NCBI RefSeq assembly: GCF_050947875.1
Contig: NC_134569.1
Coordinates: forward strand, 189,530,067 to 189,594,066
Reading direction: 5' to 3'
DNA from: Dermacentor variabilis
Lineage: Eukaryota; Arthropoda; Arachnida; Ixodida; Ixodidae
Length of the DNA stretch: 64,000 nucleotides
Shown: positions 33,201-44,479 of the stretch, piece after piece
Numbering within the stretch: position 1 is the first letter of the stretch
How the letters are laid out: each line of letters opens with the position of its first letter
The notes under the pieces: model-generated
What the model saw: only the letters and a program-made list of their open reading frames with translations
Databases searched by the model: none
What the model was told of the DNA's origin: nothing
Position numbers and translations under genes: made by a program

Positions 33201-34760
33201 GAATGCTTGGTGCAGTGGGTGAAATTCAATAGATGGCCACAGAGGCAATGTCCACAATTCCATGGTATGACTGCAAAACAGGCATACAAACATACTGTGA
33301 TAGTAAATGTGCCACCCTCTTACAGCAGCATGAAACGGTATGTGCTAGAGGTACTTGCTTTGAGCAAGTTTATTCAGACAAGTTCCCGAAGCAGGCAATA
33401 TCAGCCACAGAAAAGTCGCACCAAAAGGTTACTCCAACCTAAAAACAATGAGTTGCATGTCAGCCTCTGCTATTCGAATTTTACTGCTACAGTAAATCGC
33501 CATAACTAAAGTGCACATGAATTTCACCAAGGCTTGTGCTCAGGCAAACCTTAAAAAGAAAGCCTGTGTTTCTCACCTCTGCCCCAACTAGTCTTGTGCA
33601 CAGGATGTTTACGAATTTTAATGTTCATGGGTTTGCAGCTATGCTTACACGCATAAGTAGCTATTGAAGTTGTAACCTTGCAGGTTCTCAGCTGGCACAG
33701 CCTCTTTCACTCTCATGGTGCTGGCTGCAGGTTCAGCCCCACATTGGCATGCTGTTTGCTGGTTCTTCCTACATTGATGCTTTGTTGGGAAGCAACTTAA
33801 TTATTGCTAGCAGGTTCCTTCCGAGTTCTTCAAACTGTTCACTGTTGTGAACTATCCTGTTATCCAAACTTGCAAGACAGAGCAGTCCATACTTTCCCTT
33901 TTATTTTTTCATGACCTTTCTTCTAAGAGCCCCAGCAAAACTTGTGCTTTTCTCCAATGTCTTCTTGGCATCTACTGTTGGCACTCATTGCGTCAGATGG
34001 CATGACCAATCCGGGTACAGGAGTGAAATGGATACACATTGCTTGTTCTTCTACCTCCACATAACCTTGGGCTACAAAAATGATGCTCAGTGGGCTACAG
34101 GTTTTACCACACGTCTCTTCAAAATCCTAAACATGTGCCACATTTTACGCAAGCCTTCCAATAAATGCCAATCATGCAATGTTTGTATTCAACATATCAC
34201 CACTTTATTAGTTCTCATTTGGTTTTTATTCTTGCATACAGCTATTTACTACAAAAAAAATACACACTCGCCTCGCCTTCTCCCTCCCCAGTTCCCTTTT
34301 TTTTCTGCAAAGGTGGCAATCCTCGCAACAACAGTAGTTTGCACACACATGACTGCAACACTTGTCACCCTTGAACAAGAGCACTGGTAATTCGAGGCTG
34401 TAGTATTTACGGGATGTTTCAGTGTCAGGAGATGTTTTGGATTTCGTTATCACTGTGAGAACACATTACTAAAATAATGTGCGTTTTGTAAACCGCAATG
34501 AGCTCTCCCATAGCTAGAATTATAATGAATGTGCCTTTAAAAATGACGTTCTGGCTCAGTTGGCACTGTATTCCTCCTACTGACCCTTTTAGTATTGCTC
34601 ATCCTTTTTCTTTCTTTAACAGAACCAAGACATAGACTCCCTGATAACATTGTAAACCAATGCACACCAAAAATCCATGCACACCTAGTCTGCAGTTCTT
34701 CAAATTGATTGTGCGATGTTTTTAACACCAGGTAAGGGCACCATCACTGATAGCTCATCA
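33201..34760. other. AT-rich stretch, no supported gene
   Basis: One open frame of 159 codons (33911-34390, plus) is long for this AT-rich context but has no domain, splice context or codon pattern that I can support. The rest is unassigned. Confidence 0.4.
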
Positions 34761-34782
34761 GGTTGAAAAAGTATATATATGA

Positions 34783-34863
34783 ACGAGAAGAAAGGGGGTT
34801 AGCCGAGGGGCCCAATATTTATTAATCATATCATGGGAAGCCAACAAACAAAAGACACGAAGG
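34783..34863 (-). repeat. Inverted copy of the interspersed repeat at 24043-24137
   Basis: GAGAAGAAAGGGGGTTAGCC and GAAGCCAACAAACAAAAGAC mirror the plus-strand end of the 24-kb copy (GGCTCC, TAACCCC, CTTCTCG). Confidence 0.6.
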
Positions 34864-34886
34864 TGTCTTTGTTGGCTTATGATATG

Positions 34887-34892
34887 ACTATA

Positions 34893-34967
<75 letters not shown>
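34887..34967. repeat. (TA)n microsatellite
   Basis: About 80 bases of nearly pure TA dinucleotide. It creates a spurious Tyr-Ile repeat open frame. Confidence 0.95.
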
Positions 34968-34969
<2 letters not shown>

Positions 34970-36185
34970 TAAAAAAGGTAAAACATTGGCGAGCCTATTT
35001 GTATTAATGTATGTCTGGCACACCAAGCAAAGCTTATTATTTTGCCATTAGTGTGATAGCCACGCCCACACACACATCACCGAGTCTTGTTTCAGCCTCA
35101 ATACTCTCGTGTCAACTGATTCTCGCTCCATCCAACAATTCTGCAATTATCAAATGACGGTGAACAGCCAGAGGTCTTAAAGAACATGCTTCATCATTTT
35201 TTGCATTGCATCAATGTTCCCTTAACTTGTCACTTACATGACAAGTGATTTGTCACATACAACTGAGGCCACACGAGAAAAATAATACATCACAAGGAAT
35301 GACGATAACCAACCCTTACACAAAAACCAAGCTTAGAGGAGTACTGACAGAAACATAGTGTATTGTTTTTATTGCTTTATTAGACTGCCCTCAATCTAAT
35401 AATTACGCTATGAAACACAAATTCCCAAAGCACCACGGATAATTATGTTACCTTTTCATATGGCCAGTTCAAACTGCACACTGAGTGCAGCATGGCTTCA
35501 AATGTAAAAAAGGAGACTCGTCAAATCATCAAAACCTGCTGGGGAAGACTCTTCATAGTACCAGATATCAGACTCATGCAGACACACTATGGCAGTGGTG
35601 GGAATGGCCAAGAGCATTTTGGTGCAAACTTTGTAGTAGGAAAAATTACGATTTGGAGCGCACTTTGTAGCAGTTAGTGATGATGATTCTGAATGAGTGT
35701 AGGTCAGACACTATTCCTGTGCATCAAAGATAGCTCTAAAGCACTGGCACATATCATTGCAAGTATTCTCGAGGAAGATGACCAACGTACGTGACCACTT
35801 GTGAATCAATTACAACCATCATGCGGCAACACTGAATCGACATACACCCTTTAAAAAGAAAGTACCATGCGTCCACAGTGGTAAATCAAGCCACACAAAG
35901 GCACAAACAACTCGTGGCAATACAGACGGCATGCAGGATGCCCATTCAAGCAATATTACATTAGGCCTCAGGTCATCTAGCTAAGTAAAGTGCCTGAGCT
36001 ACAAATTCACTGTGTTACGAACACATACAGATAAACATGACAGAGCAAAGCAGCTATAAACTAAGACTCAACCTAGAAAGTTTTGAGAACTTCTGCGCTA
36101 CAATGGCACAAATGCAGAAGGATACCTTGAAATCCGTATCATCACGCTGACATCCTGGCACAACAGTTTGGCCACAACATTGAAG
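34970..36185. other. AT-rich stretch, no gene seen
   Basis: Short open frames only (for example 35485-35680). No domain recognised. Confidence 0.45.
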
Positions 36186-36590
36186 GAGACTGACAAAGAA
36201 GCTTGAGAACAAGTTAGGGACCACGCAAAGAGCGATGGAACAAAGAATGCTAGGCATAACATTAAGACACAGAAAGCGAGCAGTTTGGATGAGAGTGCAA
36301 ACGGGTATACACAATATTCTAATTGACATTAAGAGAAAAAGATGGTGCTGGGCAGGTCATGTAATGCCCAGGTTAGATAACCGTTGGACCATTAGGGTGA
36401 CAGAATGGGTACCAAGAGAAAGAAAGTGCAGTAGAGGACGGCAGAAGACTAGGTGGTGAGAAGAAATTAGGAATTTGAGGGTGCTAGTTGGAATCAGTTG
36501 GGGCAAGACAGGGGTAATTGGAGATCGCGGGGAGAAGCATTCATCCTGCAGTGGATATAAAATTGGCTGATGATGATGATGATGAAAATT
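36186..36590 (+). mobile_element. RTE-type LINE 3' end with (TGA)n tail
   Basis: The plus strand encodes the C-terminal region of an RTE-group ORF: KLENKLGTTQRAMEQRMLGITLR, IDIKRKRWCWAGHVM, DNRWTIRVTEW and RGRQKTRW. Stops interrupt it and it ends in a TGATGATGATGATGATG tail (36572-36589). A short tandem 3' tail of this kind is typical of RTE elements. It is strongly 5'-truncated. Confidence 0.8.
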
Positions 36591-36879
36591 TGGCCTTCAT
36601 TTGTTTCTGTAGGCCGGTTCTGCACTGCAGGATAGAAAAGTTGTGAAAGGATGCTTACTTCACCAGTCTACATTTATATTTGTTTCTCCTTAATGTCCCT
36701 TATTGCGAACTTAACCCCTATTTGTAATTATTTCTATACTTCAATTAAAAAAAAGAAAGCTATTTAAAGGAAAGTTATTTCAAAGAAGAAAGTTATAGCT
36801 TCAGTGTCTCTGGTCTCTAGTATGGTGGTTATGGTACGGTTAAGTATGGTATGGCAGGCTTTCACCCGCCACCACACAC
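36591..36879. other. No gene seen
   Basis: Spacer between two LINE fragments; AT-rich, unassigned. Confidence 0.4.
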
Positions 36880-37310
36880 ACCTCACCGGCCAGTCGAACA
36901 GCCCTGATTGAAAACACTGTCAGGTGCCTGAAACACTGGAACACATTTGTGCAGTTGCCCAGAATATATGCTGAAGCAAAGGATGTTGGATAATTCCCTA
37001 GCCAGCATTGGCAGAAAACCACTGTTGGGGGAGACTAATCTCGGCCCATGGCCAGACACGGCAGCTTCAATGCGGACAACAAAAGCACCGTTAAAGTTTC
37101 TGCACGACACAAAACTAGACATGCCCCTCTAATAGGGACACCATCTAATGTACATAAGCCCACACTACCTCTCTTACCACCATCCATCCCAGTACTTTCA
37201 CTCCCTTTCCCTCTTCCCTATAGGGCAAAGTAGCAGACTAGAGCGCACTAGCTCAAGTCAACCTCTCTGTCTTTCTTATCAATAAAAATCTATCTATATA
37301 TCTGATATGA
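36880..37310 (+). mobile_element. 3' end of another LINE (C-terminal Cys/His region and 3' UTR)
   Basis: The plus strand reads CQVPETLEHI with a following Cys, which matches the CPxCxxxETxxHxxxxC signature in the last domain of I/CR1-like ORF2 proteins. Then, across shifts, come MLDNSLASIGRKP and KAPLKFLHDTKLDM, and a 3' UTR ending AATAAAAATCTATCTATATA. Only the last few hundred bases survive. Confidence 0.6.
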
Positions 37311-37534
37311 TTGTTACTAAACATCAAGCCACTCAACTCCTTGATCTTTCTCCCCTAAACTTACTTTAGTGTTCTACACATGCGACTCCTTCCTTGTACC
37401 ACAAAAACTTGCATGAAATTAATTGTTTTCCGAGTTATGATCCTGACAGCTGCCTCAAAAGTTTTTCTATTGATATTAAAGGTGTGTTGTAATTTCTGTC
37501 TCATAACTATTTAACTGCTTTAACTGCATAACTA

Positions 37535-37575
37535 TTTAACTGCTGTTCCCTTCCGTCTCGGAAGGGAACAGCAGT
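37535..37575. repeat. Perfect hairpin
   Basis: AACTGCTGTTCCCTTCC and its exact inverse GGAAGGGAACAGCAGTT are separated by a few bases. It lies at the 5' edge of the next RTE fragment. Confidence 0.8.
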
Positions 37576-38200
37576 TTACAATAGGCAGTGAGGCACTGGA
37601 AGTGGTAAGAGAATACATCTACTTAGGACAGGTAGTGACTGCGGATCCGGATCATGAGACTGAAATAATCAGAAGAATAAGAATGGGCTGGGGTGCGTTT
37701 GGCAGGCATTCTCAGATCATGAAAAGCAGGTTGCTATTATCCGTCAACAGAAAAGGTTATAACAGCTGTGTCTTACCAGTACTCACGTACAGGGCAGAAA
37801 CATGGAAGCTTACGAGAAGGGTTCTACTTAAATTGAGGACGACGCAACGAGCTATGGAAAGAAGAATGATAGGTGTAACGTTAAGGGATAAGAAAAGAGC
37901 AGATTGGGTGAGGGAACAAACGTGAGTTAATGATATCTTAGTTGAAATCAAGAAAAAGAAATGGGCATGGGCAGGACACGTAATGAGGAGGGAAGATAAC
38001 CGATGGTCATTAAGAGTTACAGAATGGATTCCAAGGGAAGGAAAGCGTAGCAGAGGGCGGCAGAAAGTTAGGTGGGCAGATGAGATTAAGAAATTTGCAG
38101 GGACAACATGGCCAGAATTAGTACATGACCGGGGTAGTTGGAGAAGTATGGGAGAGGCCTTTGCCCTGTAGTGGGCATAACCAGGCTGATGATGATGAAC
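37576..38200 (+). mobile_element. RTE-type LINE 3' end
   Basis: The plus strand encodes REYIYLGQVVTADPDHETEIIRRIRMGWGAFGRH and VLPVLTYRAETW, then RTTQRAMERRMIGVTLRDKKRADWVREQT. After one stop near 37925 it continues KKKWAWAGHVMRREDNRWSLRVTEWIPREGKRSRGRQKVRWADEIKKFAG, then a short GATGATGATG tail. It is longer and better preserved than the copy at 36.2 kb. RT itself is missing. Confidence 0.85.
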
Positions 38201-38383
38201 TATTTAACTTGTGTTCAAATGTCTATTGACATTTATGTTGCCATTAGCTTTCAGAAAGTAATTTTTAGATGCCAACAATATTTTGCAAGGGGAGCCTCAA
38301 CATGGAGAAAAGGGGCATGTGCATGGTCTCGTGTCTTGTTCCTAGTCTCGGAAATCTGTTTTAGCACATCAGCAAAACTAAAT

Positions 38384-38806
38384 GAGAAGAATAAAAACAG
38401 AGGGGCTCAATTTTTTTGTTATCACAACCGTATTTTGTGTTAATCACGGTCATATGAAGCCAGTGGGCAATGAAGCCAATAAAAGCATACGGGCAATTAG
38501 CGGTGGTTGAAACTGAAATGTAGAAAATAATTTTTAAGAAATGGGAAATGAAAGTGGACGAAAACATAATGTGTCGCCAATGGGGCCAAACCCATAAACT
38601 TCACATTATGCATGCAATTATGGGTTTGGTCCCTATCGGTGACAAACTATCTTTTCGTCCCCTTTTATTTTCCTTTTCTTTTTTCGTTATTTCCAACATT
38701 GAAGTTTCAACCACAGCTAATTACCTCTATGCTTTGCTTGGCTTCATTGCCTGCTGGCTTTATATGGTCATGATTAACAAAAAGTGAGCCCCTCTGTTTC
38801 AGTTCT
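38384..38806. repeat. 420-bp inverted repeat (palindromic element)
   Basis: The left arm begins GAGAAGAATAAAAACAGAGGGGCTCA and the right arm ends TGAGCCCCTCTGTTTCAGTTCTC. Both arms share AGCCAG-GGCAATGAAGCCA, AATTAGC-GTGGTTGAAAC and TGTCGCCAAT/ATCGGTGACA blocks and meet at a central AAACCCATAA/TTATGGGTTT hairpin. A third, single-arm copy lies at about 39095-39235. There are no coding frames. Confidence 0.75.
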
Positions 38807-40228
38807 CATTCATTCATAGAGAGCGCCTCGAATCTTGTAGCCTTGATGCCATAGGCAGCACACGAGGGTTTATTAGCAACGTGTGTGCTCTCTTACGTTC
38901 ATGTGTTACGTGACACCATCGTGCAAAAAAGTATATTCCACATCTGCCCACCATGGCTCCAAGTGGCACTGGCTTACACTCCCAAGGCTAGGTGTACTAC
39001 ACATAAATACCCAAGTTAGTCGACGGATGGCATTACTGTAGCATAATTGATGATGTATCGCATGTGTACTGCTAAGGTTATGGATTTAGCAAACCCCAGC
39101 AACAAGATATCTTTTCATCCATTTTCATTACATTTTTTTTTTCAATGTTTTCTACATTTCAATTTCAACCGTAGCGAATTATGTCAATCCTTCTCTTGGC
39201 CTAATTGCCTAACAGGCTTTATATAGTCAGCAAAAATAAGGTAACAAGAAAATGAAAAGAAATAAGAGGAGGACAGGGTCCTCGGTGTTCGAAGAAGCAC
39301 CTTTTTTGCATCTTTTACCAACATGTGCATCCAAGAGGTAAACTCTCTGCCTGTACATCAAATGACAATGCAATAGATACAGCTGGAACTCACAGTCAAA
39401 TGTATGTAGAGCCTACCAATGAATCTTCTCTGAACGTGGTGAAGAGCACAAGTGCGTGTAGAGTTGCGTGCCACTGCTCCTGTTGCCAGCCCATGGAAAG
39501 GAACATAAGCGCAGCTGTAGAGCTTGCCGCTTCAAGCAGCTTTCAGGCAGCCATCCATAAGCCTACATGTAGTCTCCAATGTATTGTACCATATCAAGGT
39601 AGCTTCAGTCCTGCAACGAATAAAGTGATCAGTTCTAACCAATATGCTGAAATGCAGGCATTTTGGCAGACGGATGTTAACATATGTTGAAGTTTCTGTG
39701 ATGCCAGTCATAATTTGGGTAAATACTTTGAAACATCACTGTTCCAGTTGGAATTGATTTATTGCAGAACATGGTGTAGTGTAGCACGATAGCCGGGACA
39801 CATGACGCAGGTAACGCACTGACACAGACGACTGTTACCTTTGTTTTGTGTCACGTCTGTTGTGCCAGAATCGCGTTCAGTCAATATAAGCTAACCCAAT
39901 TTTTTTTTTTGGTAAGGTTTCTTGCAGATTGGCTGCACATCCATTCAGTCAGTTTGTGCGTTCCATAAGTTCAGTGTCCACAGTGCACAACGATGCTATT
40001 ATAAAGGAACACAGAAAAATTTTTTTTTCAGTTTCTTTAAAAAAGATTAGTGCAAAGTTTCAAACTGCACTTTGCAAGTTTTACACTGATATAAATTTCT
40101 ATTTCTAAATTATGAGGGTTGAAAATAAGCATCTCAACCGTTACACTTTTCCAGTGAATTGTAATCCCTACCACTTATGAGAAAGGTGCTACTATCTCAA
40201 ACGAAGTCTCAGCTTCTGTTCACGGCAG
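38807..40228. other. No supported gene; single arm of the palindromic repeat
   Basis: About 39095-39235 repeats one arm of the 38.4-38.8 kb palindrome. The open frame 39325-39690 (121 codons, Ser/Ala-rich with several Cys) lacks an ATG at its listed start and any domain I know, so it is not called. The rest is unassigned. Confidence 0.4.
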
Positions 40229-40498
40229 TTGGATACAAATGCATTACACATAGAAAGAATATGGTCAAATCTTAACGCTAAAAGTAAGCTAAAGGCTTAT
40301 ACCGAACAAGGGAAAACATTTGAAGAAGCATACTGCAACGCTGTGAAAAAATTTTCCTACACTAGAATTAAGTTCTTTGGCAGGCGCTCAAGAACCGGGA
40401 GTCGTCGTGCCCTGTCCGGCGCTGTTTACCGTGCTATACCTCAGCAAAAACGTCCAGCACGCGAGAAGGACAGCGTGAAGCACGTCCATGGCGGGTAG
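40229..40498 (+). CDS. Candidate terminal exon, unknown protein
   Basis: The frame opens exactly after TCTGTTCACGGCAG, a fair splice acceptor, and runs 89 codons to TAG at 40496-40498. AATAAA follows at 40728-40733. The peptide begins LDTNALHIERIWSNLN, is Lys/Arg-rich, and has no domain I recognise. The listed start codon is TTG, so a first exon would have to lie upstream. This is a weak call based on acceptor, open frame and polyadenylation signal only; it could equally be chance. Confidence 0.3.
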   Translation: MDTNALHIERIWSNLNAKSKLKAYTEQGKTFEEAYCNAVKKFSYTRIKFFGRRSRTGSRRALSGAVYRAIPQQKRPAREKDSVKHVHGG

Positions 40499-41204
40499 AG
40501 CAAATGACAGTACATTAATTAACAAAATATACAGTAATTAAAACAAGAGCACGCGCACAAACGAGACTTGCCCTATTTGTTTGAATGGACACCATCATCG
40601 CGTCTTTTCCCTTTTGTGCGATATAGAAGCTACACAGTATCACACATCACATCAGTAGTATCAGTAGTATCATCAGTAGTATCAAGTCTTACATCATGCA
40701 TGCGCAGTGAGCAAATCAATACCATAGAATAAAGAAGTCAATACGTTCTAGATATTGCAGCAACCGTTGTTCACGGCGCGAGGCTCACGATAGGCTCACG
40801 ACATCAAATGCGATCACTGAACTTTCCGGCCATCATGTTTCGCTTGCACGAACCAACGAGACTGAACTATAGTCCGGACTTATTGAAGACGTTAGGTACT
40901 TTTAGTACCTAGGTGGGAAATTTCGCCGTCGACAGGGAATGAGATGGGGAATGGGCCGAAAGTTGGTTGCGGCGGCGACAGGCGTTCGCGCTGTCCAATA
41001 GCTGACCGCGATTCGATGTAAACATCCGGCCGCACTCCCGCGCTTGTCACCCCTGCAGAAGCAGCCGAACCAGCTCCAAATGTTGACGGTACGCGCGTGT
41101 TTTCAAGCATGTCGTCGTAACCGCTCGCCCAACGACTCAAGAGCCATCACTGGAGCGAAGAAGAAAAAATAGGTTTGGTCCGTATTATAAGCGCGAAAAC
41201 CACT
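40499..41204. other. No supported gene
   Basis: Composition becomes GC-richer. A perfect short hairpin TAGGTACT-TTT-AGTACCTA lies near 40893-40911. An 82-codon minus-strand frame (41140-40892) has no recognisable domain. Confidence 0.4.
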
Positions 41205-42321
41205 GCCTTATTTAGTAAGTTCAACGTTTATGGAGTGATAAAAGTGGCGGTTGACGTAGGCTTCTTCATGCTCTCCAGGAGCCTGTATCCACACATGCGT
41301 GCCGTCAATTGCACCCACGACGCGCGGAAAGCCAGCGTCAGCGTAGAAGCAGCCTTGGACTCTCCGCACCTGTCTAGGCGACGGCCAACTGGAAAGCAAA
41401 CGAGGGTGGTCACCTTTAGATTCACACCGATGTCATGCGCGGTCTTGCACACAATGACACGCGCACATATTCAGGGAGGCACACGTATATAGTGTTAATC
41501 TCGTGCTGACCATCACACAGCTACGCACGACGTCGGCTTGAAAGAACAAAATGACGAACTGCTCACTTGAGGCTGGAAACGTTATTCACGGAGAGCGACA
41601 CCTTCGCGGTACGTGCAATCAGTTAGCTTCGTTGCAGTCGAGTAGGTGCAAACATTCGAGACATCGTCAGCTGATGTTCGGCAGCCCAGCTTGTTCAAAT
41701 TTAAAGTTCGACGATGCGGGAACGCGGCCACACGTTACATCACATTAGCGAGATCAACAGAGCCTAGTTCCACCGATGATTCGACTTACTGGCGGACGCG
41801 GCCAATGCGCTCCGACACGCCCGGCGTCTAATGCTCGCCCTCTACGCACGTAGGCATTTCGCAGCACTAAATTCCTAACGCGACACGCGCTCCTACGTTC
41901 CGCAAAGCACTTGCGTGCGGCGTATTTATCGTTATGACGCAGTACTAAAGCTGTCTAAAAACAGGCAGTGGAAAATAAATGGTTGGAGAGAGGCTTAACT
42001 GATGAGGCAACCCGGCGTACCGTGCGGCTTGCGGTCGATTCGTGGGCGCCGATCACATCTCCGGCAGTAATCAAGAAGCATCCGGAGGCAAAAAATTTCA
42101 GTGCCAGCATCACCTGCAGCTCAGCGCTCAAAGCACCACTCCGACACGTCGGGTGCTCGATCTCGGAACGAAGGAACTCGACAAGGAATACTATGCCGTC
42201 CCGCCCGAAGCGTACGCGCTGCTGCAGCTCCTCCTCGCTGAAGGCGTCCAGCGGATTTGTCCTGTCGCGAAACACACGTTCGCGGCGCAGCAAGTGCTCG
42301 GAGAGCATCTAGAGGCGGGCT
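41205..42321 (-). pseudogene. PIF/Harbinger transposase fragment (HARBI1-like), 3' part missing
   Basis: The minus-strand frame 42308-41955 reads NPLDAFSEEELQQRVRFGRDGIVFLVEFL and GALSAELQVMLALKFFASGCFLITAGDVIGAHESTASRTVRRV, the N-terminal half of HARBI1-like nucleases. After a gap of about 570 bp, an exon beginning at a TTTGCTTTCCAG acceptor (exon from 41388) reads GCFYADAGFPRVVGAIDGTHVWIQAP and AYVNRHFYHSINV, with the first catalytic Asp in IDGTH. The rest of the DDE domain does not follow, so it is incomplete. The upstream edge abuts the broken LINE A. Confidence 0.8.
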
Positions 42322-44366
42322 GAAGTTGCAAACGCGACGTGCCAGTAATGAGGAGAATGGTGTCGTCTGCATAGGCCTGTATGCGTACTCCCTCGGGGAG
42401 GTCGAGATCTAGAAGCGAATGGATGACGACGTTCCATAATAGAGGGCTGACCGGTGATCCCTGAGGGGTGCCAATCGACGAGCGTGCAGTCACCTCACCC
42501 ACGTTCGAACAAAAGACAACCGTTCGCCCCGTCAAAAAGGAGTGGAGCAGGTTGTAGAGGTTGACTGGGCAGCGCTGCTTTCGGAAAAAGAAGAGAACCG
42601 CGTCGTGCCACACGCTGTCGAAGGCCCCAGTAAAGTCTAATGAGATCAGGACGGCTGGAGTTTTGGTGGATTCCAGGGCGCACAGCCTCTGACGCAATGC
42701 GTAGAGCGCCTGAACGGCACCACAAGCATGCGTAAATCCGAACTGGTGGGGGTGAAGGAGATTGTTAGAGTGCAGGAAATGGTATAGGTAATTTAGTAGG
42801 CGTTCAAGAACCTTACCGAAAAGCGAGTTCATGACAAGGGGCCTGTATGCGGATGGAAGGTGCGGGGGACAAACAGGCTTCAGTGTGAAATGATCTTGCC
42901 GACCTTCCAACAGGAGGGAAAGTGGCCCAGTTTAAGAGCACTGTTAAACACTGCCAGAAAGAAGTGGGGATGTTGCTGAAAAAGTTGGCGGACAAACATG
43001 CCTGTGAGGCCGTCGGGCCCCGGCGCCGCACGAGGGTTTCCTAGCGAGATGGCATGTTCGATCTCTGCCATGCTGAACGGGCGGTCCATGCAGTGCCAGG
43101 GATAGGGGCAATTGGTGAGCTGTCGAAGGCGCTGGTGGAACTCGCCGTCAGAGGTCGGATCGCCAGTCGCCAAATGCTCACGCAAGAGCAACGCGGCGGA
43201 GTCAAGAATGGAGACCGTCGATCCTTCCGGAGAGACATCAAGCGGGGGAAGGGGCGTCGGTGCGACGTGTTTGCCAAAAGCCAGTTTAAACGGTTGGCCA
43301 AATAGGTGTTTCGTAGTGAGATCACGACAGACTGTCTTTTCGAAGCTGCCCTTTGCTATTCGGATGTGGTGTTTGTAGACCGCGAATGCGTTGGCATATT
43401 GTTTCCGGAAATCCGTACGTTGCGCAGGGTCCCGTGTCCGCTGAGCCCGGCGTCGCATTGCGCGTACTCTTGCTCGCTCCTGCCCCAACTGCGGGGTCCA
43501 CCACGCATCGGCCCGCTCACCCCTTTGTCGAGGTACTCGCATGTACTTGCGAGAAAGCGCATTGTACATACGATAAAATTGCGCTAGCGCCATGTCCAAC
43601 GAAAGGGTCTCGAAAAAGGCTCAACGAATCACTCGTGCGAACCAATCGGAGCACTGCAAGACGTTCAGCATCTCACATTGCGCATAAGTGGTTAGGCGCT
43701 TTACTGTGATACCGGAAGTCGCACCAATAGAAAATTCAATATACCTGTGGCCCGAAAGCATGTCCGCGTCCGATACTGTCCAGATGTGCCCCTTACTGGC
43801 TAAAGGTATGGACAGCATCGTAACGTCGATCCACGAACTGGCGTAAGGTGTGTCGAAGGTAGCGGCAGGATGTGAAGACCATTGCCGCTAGCAAAACTTG
43901 CCAGCTGGACGCCCCGCGCGTCACCAGCTACAGGGCCCCAGAGTTCGTGCTTGGCATTGAAGTCTCCGGCCAAAACAAAGTTCTGAGAAGAATGCCGCGA
44001 GCAACATTGCCAGAGCTCGTCGAGGATGGGGTCTATAGGACGATGCGGTGAGGCGTATATCGCTACTACGATGAATTCCTGCCCCGGGCAAGCACAGCTG
44101 ACCGCGACTACGTGCTGCGAGATATATATCGGGAACAAGTCAAACCCGGGAGCGCGTGCCAGCAGCATTACGCGCGGATTCTCCAGTGCGTTGAAAGATG
44201 TTACGGCAGGTGGTACATTGGCAATTTTGCCATCTCGGATATGCGGCTCCGAGACAATGGCAAATGAGAACCTCCCCCCCCCCTCCCGATGAATGTGTTC
44301 GACCAACAGCTTCATCGCGTCCCTGGTGTGGTTGATGTTGGCTTGCACGAACTTAAGGGTATGCGT
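42322..44366 (-). pseudogene. LINE A ORF2: endonuclease and reverse transcriptase, cut after YADD
   Basis: The minus strand reads FVQANINHTRDAMKLLVEHI (start of ORF2 body), SFAIVSEPHIRDG, AIYASPHRPIDPIL, FVLAGDFNAKHELWGP (EN motif intact), then MLSGHRYIEFS (family SDH; Asp is Gly), a WWTPQL linker and GNPRAAPGPDGLTG. It continues SAYRPLVMNSLFGKVLERLL, AVLISLDFTGAFDSVWHD, IGTPQGSPVSPLLWNV and VRIQAYADDTILLI. An in-frame stop lies at 43621-43623, and frame changes lie near 43820 and 42900. Identity ends right after TSRLQLQ at about 42322, where Harbinger sequence begins. The first codons of this ORF lie on the far side of the 44367-48544 insertion. Confidence 0.85.
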
Positions 44367-44479
44367 CAGGCACGTACCCAGGGGGGAGGGGGGCCGGGGG
44401 GGCCTGGGCGCCCCCCGAAATCAAGTGGCATACCCGCCCCCCTCCCCACCCACGCCACCACTCCTCACACATTCCTAAA

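Noticed and set aside
33911..34390. 159-codon plus-strand open frame
   Set aside because: No domain, splice context or conserved composition; AT-rich surroundings make chance likely, so it is not called a gene.
34833..35051. 72-codon open frame with Tyr-Ile repeats
   Set aside because: It is a (TA)n microsatellite read in frame.
39325..39690. 121-codon plus-strand open frame
   Set aside because: Starts at GTG, no recognisable domain and no clear acceptor; kept only as unassigned sequence.
40892..41140. Minus-strand 82-codon frame as missing Harbinger 3' exon or Myb-like partner
   Set aside because: It contains none of the remaining DDE motifs and no Myb/SANT pattern of Trp residues.
42042..42323. 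Plus-strand open frames of 93-114 codons over the Harbinger fragment
   Set aside because: They are shadows of the minus-strand transposase, which has clear family motifs.
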